From assembly GCA_941918925.1 (NCBI GenBank), contig OW799235.1:33097201-33161200 (forward strand): DNA of 64,000 nucleotides, written 5' to 3'. Below are positions 45,660-57,775 of this stretch, piece by piece. The position numbers were made by a program, and so were the translations under genes. The DNA is from Phyto melanocephala (taxonomy: Eukaryota; Arthropoda; Insecta; Diptera; Rhinophoridae). The first letter of the stretch is position 1; the number at the start of each line of letters is the position of its first letter. The notes under the pieces were generated by a model. The model had not been told where the DNA came from. It did no database searches and worked only from the letters and a program-made list of their open reading frames with translations.

Positions 45660-46660
45660 CTAGCGTTTACACATGCCACTAACAGTTCGAAAAACTCAAT
45701 ACACTTACAATTTTGTAACAACACTCTCACATTTTTCGCAATGCCAGCTCCAGTGGCAGCTAAATATGCATGCGACTAGAAATTTGACAGAGGCATGCCA
45801 CTAAATTTCAAAACAATAAACAATGTTACCCTTTTGAAAATTAAATGCAAATTTACTGGATTGTTGTAAATTTGTCACTAAAGTTTTAACTTGTTTAATG
45901 TATTATTTTGATATAAAGGGTCCGCCATCTAACGTTTTCATTCAACTAGTGCTTATTTCGTGAATTGTAACACTTGACGACATTTTGAAACTGAACTTGA
46001 ACTTGCATGTGTAAACAGAAAAGTAATAGTCTTTTTACACTTGCTCACATCTTAGAGGAATGCGTGGAAGATTTTGAAAATGAAAAAAACTTTTTACATT
46101 TGCAACATCTTTCATCCTTCATCTCTCATCTATCATAATATTTATTTAACATGTTTGCGCAAATAAAAATTAAAAAAATGGATTTAAAAATTCTTTATTA
46201 ATTGTATTTATTATTACCCTTGGAGAGCAATTATTATTACAATATGCAGATTTTGTTAGAGGATAAAGATAATTAAGATATCTTATTTTATACGACATAT
46301 TTCAAGTCCACTCGTTGTATGTATTTTTTTTTTTTGCAATTATATTTTTTTTCTAGAGATGCCATGTATTTTTTTGCAACAATATTTCTTTTTTCTTGTC
46401 AAGACACTAAAATAACCGAAAGATGTTGAGTGGAACAAAATGATTTAGGAACATCTTTAAAAGATGTTAGAGAAATGTTGACACACAAACACGTACAATT
46501 CATATGGGAAGATGTTAACATCTTGTTGATTTGATGAAAGATGTGAGCAAGTATAAAAAGGCTATTAATGGCAAGAGATTCGACTATTTCGAAGAATTTT
46601 TCGCTTATAATACGTATACAACAATTGCATGCCACTACTTGCATGTGTAAACGCAAGGTT
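45660..46660. mobile_element. GCGTTTACACATGC-ended element, interrupted
   Basis: GCGTTTACACATGC near 45664 is inverted at about 46641-46654 (GCATGTGTAAACGC). Another inward copy (TTGCATGTGTAAAC) sits at about 46002-46015, just left of an inserted MITE. GGCATGCCACT motifs recur inside. The target duplication is not clear. Confidence 0.5.
46026..46567. mobile_element. MITE with CTTGCTCACATCTT ends
   Basis: AATAGTCTTTTTACACTTGC followed by TCACATCTT at the left is matched by AAGATGTGAGCAAGTATAAA and AAGGCTATT at the right. It is a 540-bp, non-coding insertion within the preceding element. Confidence 0.7.
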
Positions 46661-46730
46661 ATAAGTCTTGGATTTTATTTGTGCCCTTTAGCGAACTCGA
46701 ACCCAGTTTCGATTCCACATAAATGTGTAG

Positions 46731-47253
46731 CGGCCTTATTCATAACAAAAAGTTGGCATTAAGTTAGTATAAAGTTTATTCATAACACACATACCAAACT
46801 CTGGCTTACGATTTGCTAAACTCTTGTTAACGAGCTGCCAAACGTTTGTGAACACAGCTGTTCTGTGTTGTTGTTTTATAGTACCAATATTTTTTGACCT
46901 ACCTATTCATCCTGTTGCCAATTTACAGATCGTTTGCCTTGCTTTTTTCATTTTTATAAAAAAATTTATTTTTCGTTTATTTTTTAAATTTATTTTTCAA
47001 TTTTAAAAACTGTTAATATTGATGGCAAAACAAAAAATGTCAAAATCAGGGATGATATCCAGAAAATGGTTGCATTTTTAAGGAGTTTCTTGCAATTTCA
47101 GAGTTGATTTCTGAAAAGTTGGCAGACGGATAAAAGTTTCTTATGAATAAACTCTGTGCCAACGAGCTGCCAAGCTTAATCGGCATTCTAGTTAGCAGCT
47201 CATTGTACGTAGTGTATAAACTGTGGCAAATTTTTTGTTATGAATAAGGCCGT
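46731..47253. mobile_element. MITE with GGCCTTATTCATAAC ends
   Basis: CGGCCTTATTCATAACAAAA at the left is inverted at the right (TTTTTTGTTATGAATAAGGCCG). TAG flanks both sides. A second TTTATTCATAAC lies just inside the left end. There is no coding capacity. Confidence 0.75.
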
Positions 47254-47767
47254 AGATGTATAGTTTTGACATTGGAATTGAAAATCGTTATTTTTTTGCT
47301 TTCGATAACTGCCTTAATCGGCATATGTTTCGAAGCTTTGCAAAGCCTATTTCCGCTTTGTTGTTACACCTAAATTTGCACCCATTTTAGCTGTTTTAAA
47401 AAGAGTTCTAAAAATTATATTGTCAAATGTAGTCATATTTAGGTTTAATATGCTACACGTTAAACGTTGTGTTTTGTTGTACAACTGAGTTTAAAAACTA
47501 GCTAGTCGTTGTCCCTTTTTGGCTTAATCCAAACAAAGCTTTTACTGAATTCAAAAAACTGAAATTTATATAATATAAAGTAAGTTATTATCAAAATTGT
47601 ATCTGTGATCTCGAAATCGATTTAAAAGTTGGTCGTAGTAAATAATTTTCTTTACACGTAAATAGTTTAAACAAATTTAATGCTGAATAATTGCTTTTTT
47701 ATATTATAGTACAAATAAAACTTAATGTAGCTTTTTTACATTCTTAATAAATCAAAATAAAAGAAAA

Positions 47768-48491
47768 CAAGTAACAGTGCTATATTCGGCCGTGCCGAAT
47801 CTTATATACCCTTCACAACGTGTAGTCATGCAATTGTTTGTATCACCATTCATCTCATATAAAATACGTGCATACGTACACGTTAGAATAAATGTGGCAT
47901 CGAATCCCAGCTGAGCCAAAAATATTTTATTTTATTTAATTTAATATATTATTTATATTTTCTTATTTTTTTATATTTTTTTTTAATTTTTTAAAAAAAA
48001 TTTTTTTAGAGAAATTTTTAAAAAATTTTTTAAAATTTTTTTTTAAATTTTTTTTTTAGTTTTTTTTATTATTTTTTTCTTATTTTTAATATTTTTTTTT
48101 TTTGTAATTTTTTTTGTTTGGTATGTTTTTAACAGTTTTGTATGTATGTATGTTGTTGTTGTAATTGTGAAAAAAACGAGGTGGTCGTGGTTTTTTGCTC
48201 ATATCTCAGAAAGTTATGGGGCGATTGTGCTGAATTTCAATAGCGATTCATTCCTGGATATTTCCAAGAGATTGATACCATATACAGATCTGAGGAACAT
48301 ATAGTTGCTTCTAAAAGTTGATTTCAACCAACACACGGACAGACGGGCAGACGGTCAGGGCTTAATCGACTCCTCTATTTATAAGCTTTCAGAAAATATA
48401 TACTTTATGGGGTCGGAAATGAAAATTGTAGAAATTACAAACGGAATGACAAAGCTATATATACCCTTGTGCACCACAGGTGAAGGGTATA
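47768..48491 (+). mobile_element. Mini-me-like element, subfamily 1, copy g
   Basis: It is nearly the same as copy a in all parts but with small indels in the T-rich tract and a shorter GTCY-type run (GACAGACGGGCAGACGG). The ends are CAAGTAACAGTGC and GTGAAGGGTATA. Confidence 0.82.
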
Positions 48492-50194
48492 ATAAGGTTT
48501 AGTACACTTAGGGTCAAAAACGTACAATTTCTCAAGCTATTTATTAAAAATGTAAATTTCTGATGCCACCACTCTTCCCAATAAGCAAGAAATTATAAGT
48601 TTAAAAAATTCGTGCTATTAAATTTTACAATCGTATTTAGCTCTGTTTTAATGTCTCCAATATCTGGCAACTGTTTATAATTAAATACATTTAAGGCTCT
48701 ACCCAAAGACAATAGCAAAATAATTATTGGCCAAAGCGGGGTATGATTAGGGGTTGCGGAATAGATGTGGTGTCATGTTGCCTGACCAGCAAGCCTATCT
48801 TTTTAACGTTAAGTAATTATAAATACCCAAATGATTCATTTTACATAAATTTTTTAGATTTTTTTTTGTTTTCTGTTCGAAAAACAAATAAATGAATTAA
48901 TGAAGTTATTTATTAATGTGAAAAAATGTTTCGAAGTATTTGTTTATAAGTGAATTTGTTGTTAGAACCACATATTTAAGTCAAATAAGGGTGTGGCTAC
49001 TAATTTTTTCAAATCGTTTTCTTTAATTTTTTTTCCACGGCTCAAATTAGTATTGAACGTTTTATTTTCATCTGATGCTAGAGGAAATAGAAGGAAAAGT
49101 TATAATAGACGTTAGTTACGTTTACACAACTGTTGCTTGTTAATATTGTTAACTTCAAATGATTTCTGTTGTTGTTTTTGTAAGTAATAGTGGTGCTATT
49201 GATGTTTTTACATACGAGTTATATACATATTTGTTTATCTCGTTGTTACTGGTTTTTTATTATTGTTGTTGTTATGTACACACATGTGTAAGTATGTGTG
49301 TATGTATATTTCAAAAACAAACAAAATGCATTTATTAACAAAAAGAAACGTAAATTCCTTAACATAATTGATCATCAAACAGGTTTAGATACCAATATGA
49401 TTACGAGTAGGTATTTTCATTGAATTTTTTAATTTTCTGCTTGTTGTGATTTTATAAATTTTCCTATTTTATTTTCATATTTTTAAACTCTACCTTTTAT
49501 TTATGAATATTGAAATATGTATATTAACTAAAATGAAAAATATTTTGTCTAATAGTAAATTAGTTACACACATTTTAAAATTGTTAAAGGTGGTTATTAT
49601 TACAACAAAAACAAACTATTTTTGTTACAGGTGCAGTTTAGTATATTTTCTTTAATCAAACACTTTTTAGGATTTTATACGTAGTAGGTACGTTATTTGT
49701 TGTTAAAATAAATTTCGTTTTGAATTTGTTTTTTTTTAATTTCCGTTTCTATTTTCAATAACACCGTTACACTATTTTCACGCACGCATTCTCTATCACT
49801 CTTAACCAACAACTAATTTGTCTTCGTTTGTTGAAAAATAAAACTATCACTTAAAAAATGTTTTTGTTGTTGTTTTCTTTCATCTTCAGTTTTTCTCTTT
49901 CAATGTTAAAAGTACAGTCCCAAAAATAAACAGCTTTCTGTCCTGTTTATTGTTTTAGGCAAATGTTAACCATTTTATAATTACGTATTAATGTCATGTT
50001 GAAAGCGTATTGAAAGCTTTAATTCAATAACAGTAAAATTTAATGTTAAACAACGAGAATCTGTAAAATTAAATACCAAAGCACGTAGTACTGATATATT
50101 GTGCTAAGACATAGCCACAGGTAATCAATATCAGATTTATACATTTTAATAAATAAATAAATATTGGAAAATAAAATTAAAATTATTTTTATAA
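48492..50194. other. Gene-free stretch
   Basis: AT-rich with (TGT)n-like and TATG runs near 49260-49310. No gene or known repeat is recognised. Confidence 0.4.
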
Positions 50195-51078
50195 CAGGTA
50201 AGAGTGCTATATTCGGCCGTGCCGGATCTTATAATATCTTCACCATCACGTATGTACATAATTAATCCCACATCGTAGCTTAACATGAATTTCATGTTAA
50301 GCGCTATTTTTCTTTATTATTTCCGACGCCATCCTCGATTTTGAATTTTTACGTTGTTATCTGTACTCTACTAGTCAAGCCCTTTAATTTAATACCCACA
50401 TTAATAGGGTTCCAGAAGTTAAATTTTTTTTTGACCCATATATGTATAAATTTATTGTCCGCCATTTTATAGTGGCGTGAGTTTAATTTTTTTTATAGTG
50501 CTTATATTGCGGAAGTCCTTTCAGATGATACCAATTTTGACTCTCTCGATTGTCTAGCAGCTAAAAAAAAATTAATTTTCGTTTGTAAATTTTTGGAATA
50601 TATACTTTTTAAAGCAAAATTTCGCCTATAACTTTAGCGATTAGAGCTCGCTTTATCCAAAATTTTTCACGAATATCTCTAGAGGCATATTATATCTATA
50701 AATAGGAGCAAAGGTACCTTTAAATTATTCTATGGCTGAAAAATTTTAATTTTGGTGGTAAAAATATGGGAAAAAACAGAGTCAGTCGCGTTTATTTGCT
50801 CATATCTCAGAACGTTATGGGGCGATTGTGCTAAATTTAAATAGCGATTCATTCCCAGATATTTCCAAAAAATTGATACCATACACAAATCTAAAGAACA
50901 TATATATAGTTTAGTTGCTTCTAAGAGTTGATTTCACACGGACAGACGGTCAGGGCTTAATCGACTCCTCTATTCATAAGCTTTCAGAAAATATATACTT
51001 TTTAGGGTCGGAAATGAAAATTGTACACAATAACAAACGGAATATAAATACCCTTGTGCACCACAGGTGAAGGGTGTA
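50195..51078 (+). mobile_element. Chimeric mini-me-like element, copy h
   Basis: The left 350 bp match the 13.1-kb repeat family (GACGCCATCCTCGATTTTGA, CTACTAGTCAAGCCCTTTAA). From about 50790 it is subfamily-1 mini-me (TTATGGGGCGATTGTGCT, core, end ACAGGTGAAGGGT). The middle, 50560-50780, is not shared with either. Confidence 0.7.
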
Positions 51079-51151
51079 AAAAAATTTGAATAAATAGAAA
51101 TGTTTTCTTATTGAAGCTTCTAAGGAGGTTTGGCTAAAAATTTTAAATTAA

Positions 51152-51730
51152 CGGCTATATGCATAAAAAATAGTTATTTTATGGTTATAGTGTACAATAA
51201 TTATTAAACGCTCGATTAAAACAATTCGAGGTATAGTTAAGAGCAAGTTATACAAAATAAAATAATAAATTTAACATATTTCAAATTAAATAAAATTAAA
51301 GAAATATAATAGTGATGTAAGAAAAACGTAAGCAAACTTGTAACCCGAATACTTTTCTTATTGTTATTAACAAAATAGGTAAATAATTAATGTTTGTATT
51401 ATAAATTTTGCTCAAACTTTTTCATATTCCAAAGTTATATACTTTTGATTTTTGCGATGTTGTGCTTTAATTTTATAAAAAATGTTACCTTTACTTGATA
51501 CCCGGGTAAATCTTATAGTAATTATGAGCCCCACTAACAATTAAATGACAAATAAATATAAAAAGCGTTGCCATACACACTAATAAAATCACTACTAACA
51601 TTTAATAACTATAAAGGTATTATTGTACGTTTATAAATACAAATTCTTATTAGTGGTTTATAATACAAAAAGCGTTTAATAATTATTGTACACTATAACC
51701 ACAAAATAACTAATTTTTATGCATATAGCC
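51152..51730. mobile_element. Element with about 60-bp terminal inverted repeats
   Basis: CGGCTATATGCATAAAAAAT at the left continues as a near-perfect inversion of the right 60 bp, which includes AGCGTTTAATAATTATTGTA. TAA flanks both ends, a PIF/Harbinger-size target. It is non-coding. Confidence 0.82.
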
Positions 51731-52696
51731 GTAATATTTTTGATTTTATAAATGGTTTATAAAAGGTTTATAAGTCTATTAATGGTTTATGAATGCAACA
51801 ATAGTGACTTTTGCTTAAAAACGACTTATAAGCCTGTTATAAGTTTTTATACTTATGGCCGTAAGTTTATAACAGCATAATAGTGCTGTTAAACTATTAT
51901 GAATAAAATTTTTGTGGCTTGTGCTTGTAAACCTCTAATAAAGCTGTTTTATTTTAAAGTGTTAAATAAATACCTGAGCTCTGTTAACTAACGAGGTTTG
52001 TGTCTAGGGTTATTAAATTAAAAATTATTATTTCTACCAGTGTTGGTAAGAAAACTGTATTCAGAATATGAGAGAATAGGAACATAAAGTGAATGTCATT
52101 TGATAAAAATAAATGTTTATCTATCTATTTTCTATTACCATTAAAATGCAAGTTAACTAGTAAATTCAAATTAAATATGTATTAGGATATCGATAAATAG
52201 TTGTGATGATGAAACCTTAGCTGATTTCAAAATTGCACTTTACTCCGCTCATATCGGCTTAATTTGTTTCTATACTTAAATATAATTTTGATTAATTGTT
52301 AATTGTTAAAAACTTACTTTTTTTTAAATTTTGAAACAAATTTAAAAATTTAACGAAAAGCTCTTAATATTTCTTTACACTTAATTAACTCGTTTATTTA
52401 ATTTCGCAATAAAATTCTTGAAATATAAAAACTTAGGACGGTATCAGCATTTGCGTAGCTACACATTTTTTTAAGGGTGAAAAAAGCTTAAATATTTTTT
52501 TTTAAGTCTTAAAAAAATATTAATCATTGGAGATAAAAACAAATAAAGCTGCCTTCAAACTGCCAGTGTTTCTATTTGTTGTGTCTTACCATATTAGTTA
52601 ACATCATTGAATGATTGTTTTGGAGTTTAATTTTAATAATTTTTTAAAATTTTATGAAAGATGATATAGAATTGAAGTATTGAACAATATACGTAG

Positions 52697-53778
52697 TAGG
52701 GTGATCGACTCGGTTTTACAACCGGTGGAAAACCCGGTTTTTTCTTTTTTTTGCTGGCGGCTTTTTCAAAATGTTGATTTTTCGAATATCGAATACACCG
52801 GTTTTTTTATCCGAAAAGCCGGTTTTTTTAAATTTATTTTTATATATCTTTGTAACCAATTGTACCATAGTATATTTAGTACGCGAAAAGTTTCCAAAAA
52901 TAAGAATATAAAAACTATTAAATATTCTTCCATAATATTGTAAGAAATTTATTTGTTGTTTAAAAAACATATGTAAAACAAGAAAAATAATTGAGCTTAA
53001 ATATTTTTTTTATAGGTTATAAACCTAACGTTAAAAATTAAATGTAATTGAAGCATAAACTTAACTGATCGATCACTTTTAGGTAAAAAGTGTAGTTACA
53101 ATAAAGAAAAACCAATAATCTCTCCCCCCCAGATCCTAATTTTAATTAATGGCATTGAGTGTTTGTCAACTTAAACTTTAATTAAACCATCGAACAAACT
53201 AGTTTATGCCTATATTTGTATGTCTGTCAGGGGTATAAGAAAGAATTTTTAAAATTAAATTTTAAAGATTTTCTCCCTAGCCTTTAAAAAGTATTTGAAA
53301 TTATAGAAATCATTTCAAACAAAATACTTTAGTGCGTATTAGTTTAAAAGATCTATTTAACATTAAAAAAAGTACAGAAGGAGATACAAAAATTTATAAC
53401 AGCCTTATAAAAAAAAGTCTTATTTATTTATGTATTAATTTATTATATTTAATAATTTTACTTGTAAAGAGTACCTTTTGTCCTTAAATTCAACTAATTA
53501 AAACCAAATTAATCAACTCTATTAATGTCAGTTATTGCGTAATTGTGCAGCCAAACGTATATAAACTGTAAACATTTCATATTTAGATATAATTTTTATT
53601 ATAATCTTTTTTACAATATTTTTTTAATTTTTTTCTTTAAATATTTTATTTTATATATTCGAACCGGTTAACCGGTTGTTTCTCAATTTTAAAAATAGCA
53701 ACCGGTTTTTTTTAAATTCTAGATTTAAAATTATTTGAAACCTGGTTTCTTAAAAAAGTCGAATAATCGATCACCCTA
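52697..53778. mobile_element. hAT-type element with 8-bp target duplication
   Basis: Inverted ends TAGGGTGATCGA are flanked by the exact octamer ATACGTAG (52689-52696 and 53779-53786). CCGGTTTTTT-like motifs are repeated near both ends (about 52710-52830 and 53665-53750), as subterminal transposase-binding sites would be. The 1082-bp interior has no transposase. Confidence 0.88.
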
Positions 53779-55052
53779 ATACGTAGTTCTTGTAAAAAAG
53801 CTTACAAAAAAAACTAATAAAGAAAAAATAAAGTTTTCCCCGGCTCTAGCCGTATTGCAAACAAATAGATTTTTTTAATAACAAAACTTGAAATAACTTG
53901 AGCCTAAAACCTATTATAGTCAATTTATTTTTTATGGACAGCCTTATTTTTAGATATTAGATTTATTTAAATTTATTTTGTAAATTATAATATAATATTT
54001 TATATATAAGAGAAAACATTTTTTTAAGGATAAATAAGTGTCAAGTGTAGTTGTGCACAGTGTGAAAAATAAATTACATATAAGTGCAATGTACATATAA
54101 TGTTAGTGTTTGTATGTGTGTTCCTTAATTTTGCTTTATTTATTTACATCTGACCCTCGTAAGCCGTTCAAATCTGAAAATGAAAAGATATAAATAGTAA
54201 ATGAATGTGAAAATAATTAACTCATCTAGGGCACAAGTTTACGCGAGAGAAAAAATAATAGATCTGTACAGTGGCAGCCATGAGGAAGACCCAATTTAGA
54301 GAGCTCTTTAAATTTTAGAAAAAATAGTAAAAGTATTAAAAAAATAGTGAAAATATATGAACTTGAGCGCTAGAAAGGATTTAAATAAATAAAGTTAATA
54401 AAGCGGCTATAATTAGATTTAAAATGTTTGTAAATTTGGTGTATATATGTAAATTATTGTAATTTTTATATTTTTTATACATTTTATTATAATCATCATT
54501 ATATTTAGAATTGATACTAATTATTATTTTTAATTGTCATTATTTTTGTTATTATTTTAAATTAATTTTTATTTATATACTTGTTATAGTATTAAATGTA
54601 ATTTTGGAATAATGTATGTATAAATGATGAGGTCATGTGGATTTTTGAGTCGCAGAGAAATTCTACAGCGGATGCTGCTGCGATATGGTTGGGTGGGCAA
54701 AACGAAAGTACACACCTGACTCTCGTGAATTCTTCGTGTGGAGGAGTTTGTCGTAGTATTTGATGTAGTGGTTTTTGTTTTGTTTTCAGTTTATTTTATG
54801 AGCGAATGCGTGGCCAGTGAGAGGGTTGGAACCTGCCTGAGCTATCGCCACAAACAAGCTAGCCGGAAACCTCACTGGGTCATTATATAAAATTATAAAT
54901 AATTTATTTCTAATAAGAAAATTGCAACGAAAAACTGTTGAGTGTAGCAGTGTACCACCAAACTTCTGATTCTACCATAACTGTTACAACTGTACCACGA
55001 ATTCCTACTATACTTCCTATTCATATTTTCCTTATTTCTAAATACATAAGTA
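53779..55052. other. Gene-free stretch with a GC-richer island at 54630-54895
   Basis: Most is AT-rich and featureless. The island at 54630-54895 stands out in composition and contains an 8-bp stem, CCAGTGAG (about 54818) with CTCACTGG (about 54872). No reading frame or known family is recognised; an LTR or structured RNA is possible but unsupported. Confidence 0.35.
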
Positions 55053-56980
55053 CACCTTATTCTGTTTTTACGCGATAGATATGTTCCTCAAAAACTCGCG
55101 TAAAAAAAATAGTGTAAAAATAGTTATAGTATCCATATAAAAAGTGGGGATTGGTTCCACGCACATATTAAATATCAGATGTAATAAGATAACTGTTGTT
55201 TTATACACATATTTTATTTTAACAAAAAACAATAGAAAAAATAGTTCATTAAGAAAAAGAAATCACAAAAATCATGCATCTTAAAAACATATAAAAATCA
55301 ATTTTTAATCTGTATCACTTTCTGATAACCGCATTCGTTTACGAAAGACATCACTTTCATCCCTAGAAATAGTTTCAAAATCATGATCAATTGTTGGTGA
55401 TGGTTCAGTGATTTTTGTCACAAATTCCGTTATCAATCGTTGACTTCCAGTTTTGATAAGACTGTTATGTAGCTCACGATAATTACCCATTAAAAATTTA
55501 ACATCACGTTGAAACTTCGCGGCTCTTTCTTCATTAGGATCATGCTTGCGAAAATGATCGCCCAATTTGCTGCCATTTGAAGTCCTTCTTTAGAATTGCA
55601 CATTTGGATGCTGTAAATGTGGATGACCTGGTGTATTGCCTATAATCAACAGAACTTTAAAATCAAGGCCTTTATCGCTCATATAGCGCCCAACTTCCGG
55701 TACAAAAAATGTATTAAACCATTCAGTAAAAAGCTCAGTTGTTAGCCAAGCCTTTTTATTAGCTGCCCAGTGAAGGGGCAATGAGTCCATATTTACGTCT
55801 TTCATCGACCGTGGTTTTAAAGCTCGATTTACAAGTAAGGGTTTTAACAACCGATTTCCTGAAGCATTAGAGCAGAACTAAAAGGTCACACGATCTTTGG
55901 CTACTTTAAACCCACTAGCGGTTTTCTGTGCTTTGGCTACATATGTTCGACTTGGCATTCGTTTCCAAAAAAGGCCTGTTTTATCCGCATTCCACACCTG
56001 ATCTGGAGTGTAGCCACCATCTTCAATTATCTTAGCAAGTTTTGCGGGAAATCGTTTAGCTGCCGGCTCATCGGCAGATGCTATTTCACCCTTAATTTTA
56101 ATATTATGAAGCGCGTGTCTTTGCAGAAAACCAGTCATCCAACCTGTACTGGCAGAAAATTGAAATTTATTATCTTTTTGGACTGATGCTTGCGCTTCCT
56201 TTTAGTTTATCTAAAATCTTAATGCCACCTGTTTTATAGTATTTCCATCAACTGGTATTCGTTGTTGTGAGCTATCCTCAATCCATATTACAAGAGCTTT
56301 CTCCATTTTTTCTTTTACGATGTCTCTTGTGTATGATGATGTATGAACACTTAATTTTCTTCCAGCCATCACAGATTGTCTAATAAATTCTTCATTTTTT
56401 TTATTGTCCTTATGGTAGATTCGTTCAAACTAAAATGTTTTCCTACTGAGGTGGCACCTTCTCCAGCGGCTAGACGATTTAAAATTTTTATTTTATCTTC
56501 TAAAGAAATAGCTTTTCTTTTAGTTTGTTTTGTAGTGGACATTCTAAATTATGATTAGTAAAAAAAAAAAGAATTAATTTGCATGTAATAAATGAGCGCA
56601 TAGACAAAAATGCAGACATTACCGTTTATTAAATTTAGAAATATTTATATGCGAACATTTTTTAATATTATTCGATTTTTAAATATATATTCGCTTTTAA
56701 TATTTAAACTTGACTACACTCTTACTTTCATCTGAACTTATTTAAACTAAAAAAGGGAAATCCCCTGCTTGAAATGTGGTGAGTTTTTTGTACCACACGA
56801 TTTGCAGTTCTGCCAACTATGTATTTAATTTAAAATCCTCCAAATCCGGTATAAGCATACGTTTTTCTGATAAAAACACATACATTTTTAGACCGCCTTA
56901 AATCAAATCGTGTAAAAACAGAACGAAATGTGTTTTTTAAATCGCGTAAAAAAAAATTCGCATACAAACAGAATTAGGTG
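55053..56980 (-). mobile_element. Tigger/pogo-type DNA transposon, defective
   Basis: Inverted ends CACCTTATTCTGTTTTTACG and CACCTAATTCTGTTTGTATG are flanked by TA (55051-55052 and 56981-56982). The 1928-bp element encodes a broken CENP-B/Tigger-like transposase on the minus strand. Confidence 0.88.
55305..56542 (-). pseudogene. Tigger/CENP-B-like transposase, inactivated
   Basis: From the ATG at 56542 the order is a psq-type helix-turn-helix (LEDKIKILNRLAAGEGATSV), a CENP-B-type DNA-binding region (IEDSSQQRIPVDG), a Tc5-like region ending FSASTGWMTGFLQRHALHNI, and a DDE_1 domain. Premature stops lie near 56215, 56205, 55878 and 55590, all in one frame. The first catalytic Asp survives in WNADKTGLFWK, although the usual following Glu is Lys. 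The second catalytic Asp is Gly in LLIIGNTPGHPH. A deletion after HPNVQF removes the block before the third acidic residue. The copy cannot transpose itself. Confidence 0.88.
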
Positions 56981-57775
56981 TATTACAATAAAAACAAATT
57001 TGTTTGCGTTTCTTATAAAGTCCATTGATTACCTTAAATATTTGCTGAATCTTCAGTTAATAAATGATACACAATTATTAGCTATATTTTTTAATTTGTT
57101 TTAGTTTTTTATTGATACATATCTTTATTATTATTTTTTGTATTTTTAGTTCTATAAATAACATTTAATTGCAAATCGTTTACAGTCTTTCGTTACTCTC
57201 ACACACACAAAAATGCAGCTACTTAAAAACTAACGAAATTATATTTATAAAAAAATTATTTTATTAAATTTACATAAGAAATATCAGATTTTTAAAAATA
57301 CAATTTATGCTAAGTTAAAATATTACATAAAGAAAAACACATTACAATAGGAAGAGCTTTTAAAATAGTTTAGCCGATATTAAAATATACTAATTTATTA
57401 CGCTTATATGAACACCTTATTTGTAAATGAAAAGACAAAACTTTAAACTAAAAATTTTGCCGTACAAATTGTTTTTTTTTTATTCGTCAATGAAAATGTT
57501 AAGGAAATAATAAAAAAAAATTGGAACATTTAAAATTAAAGCTGTTTTTATGTTATTCAGCACCGTTATTTTCATATAAAAGCTGTCATAAAATTAAAAA
57601 CAGAAAATTGTATTCATTTACACATAGTGGACGCATAAACGTAGTAAAAGTTATTGGTTTTATTTGTATCTGGCAAGTCTAAAATTAAATGAATACTTTG
57701 ATAAAGTTACTTGTTTTACATTCTGCTGTTATGTATTTGTAATGCTGTTAGTTTGTTTTGTTTTTCAATGTGACA
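56981..57775. other. 3' flank of shade
   Basis: Contains the probable 3' UTR of shade. Minus-strand AATAAA motifs at 57659-57664 (about 112 nt past the stop) and 57479-57484 are candidate polyadenylation signals. Otherwise AT-rich with no repeat recognised. Confidence 0.5.
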
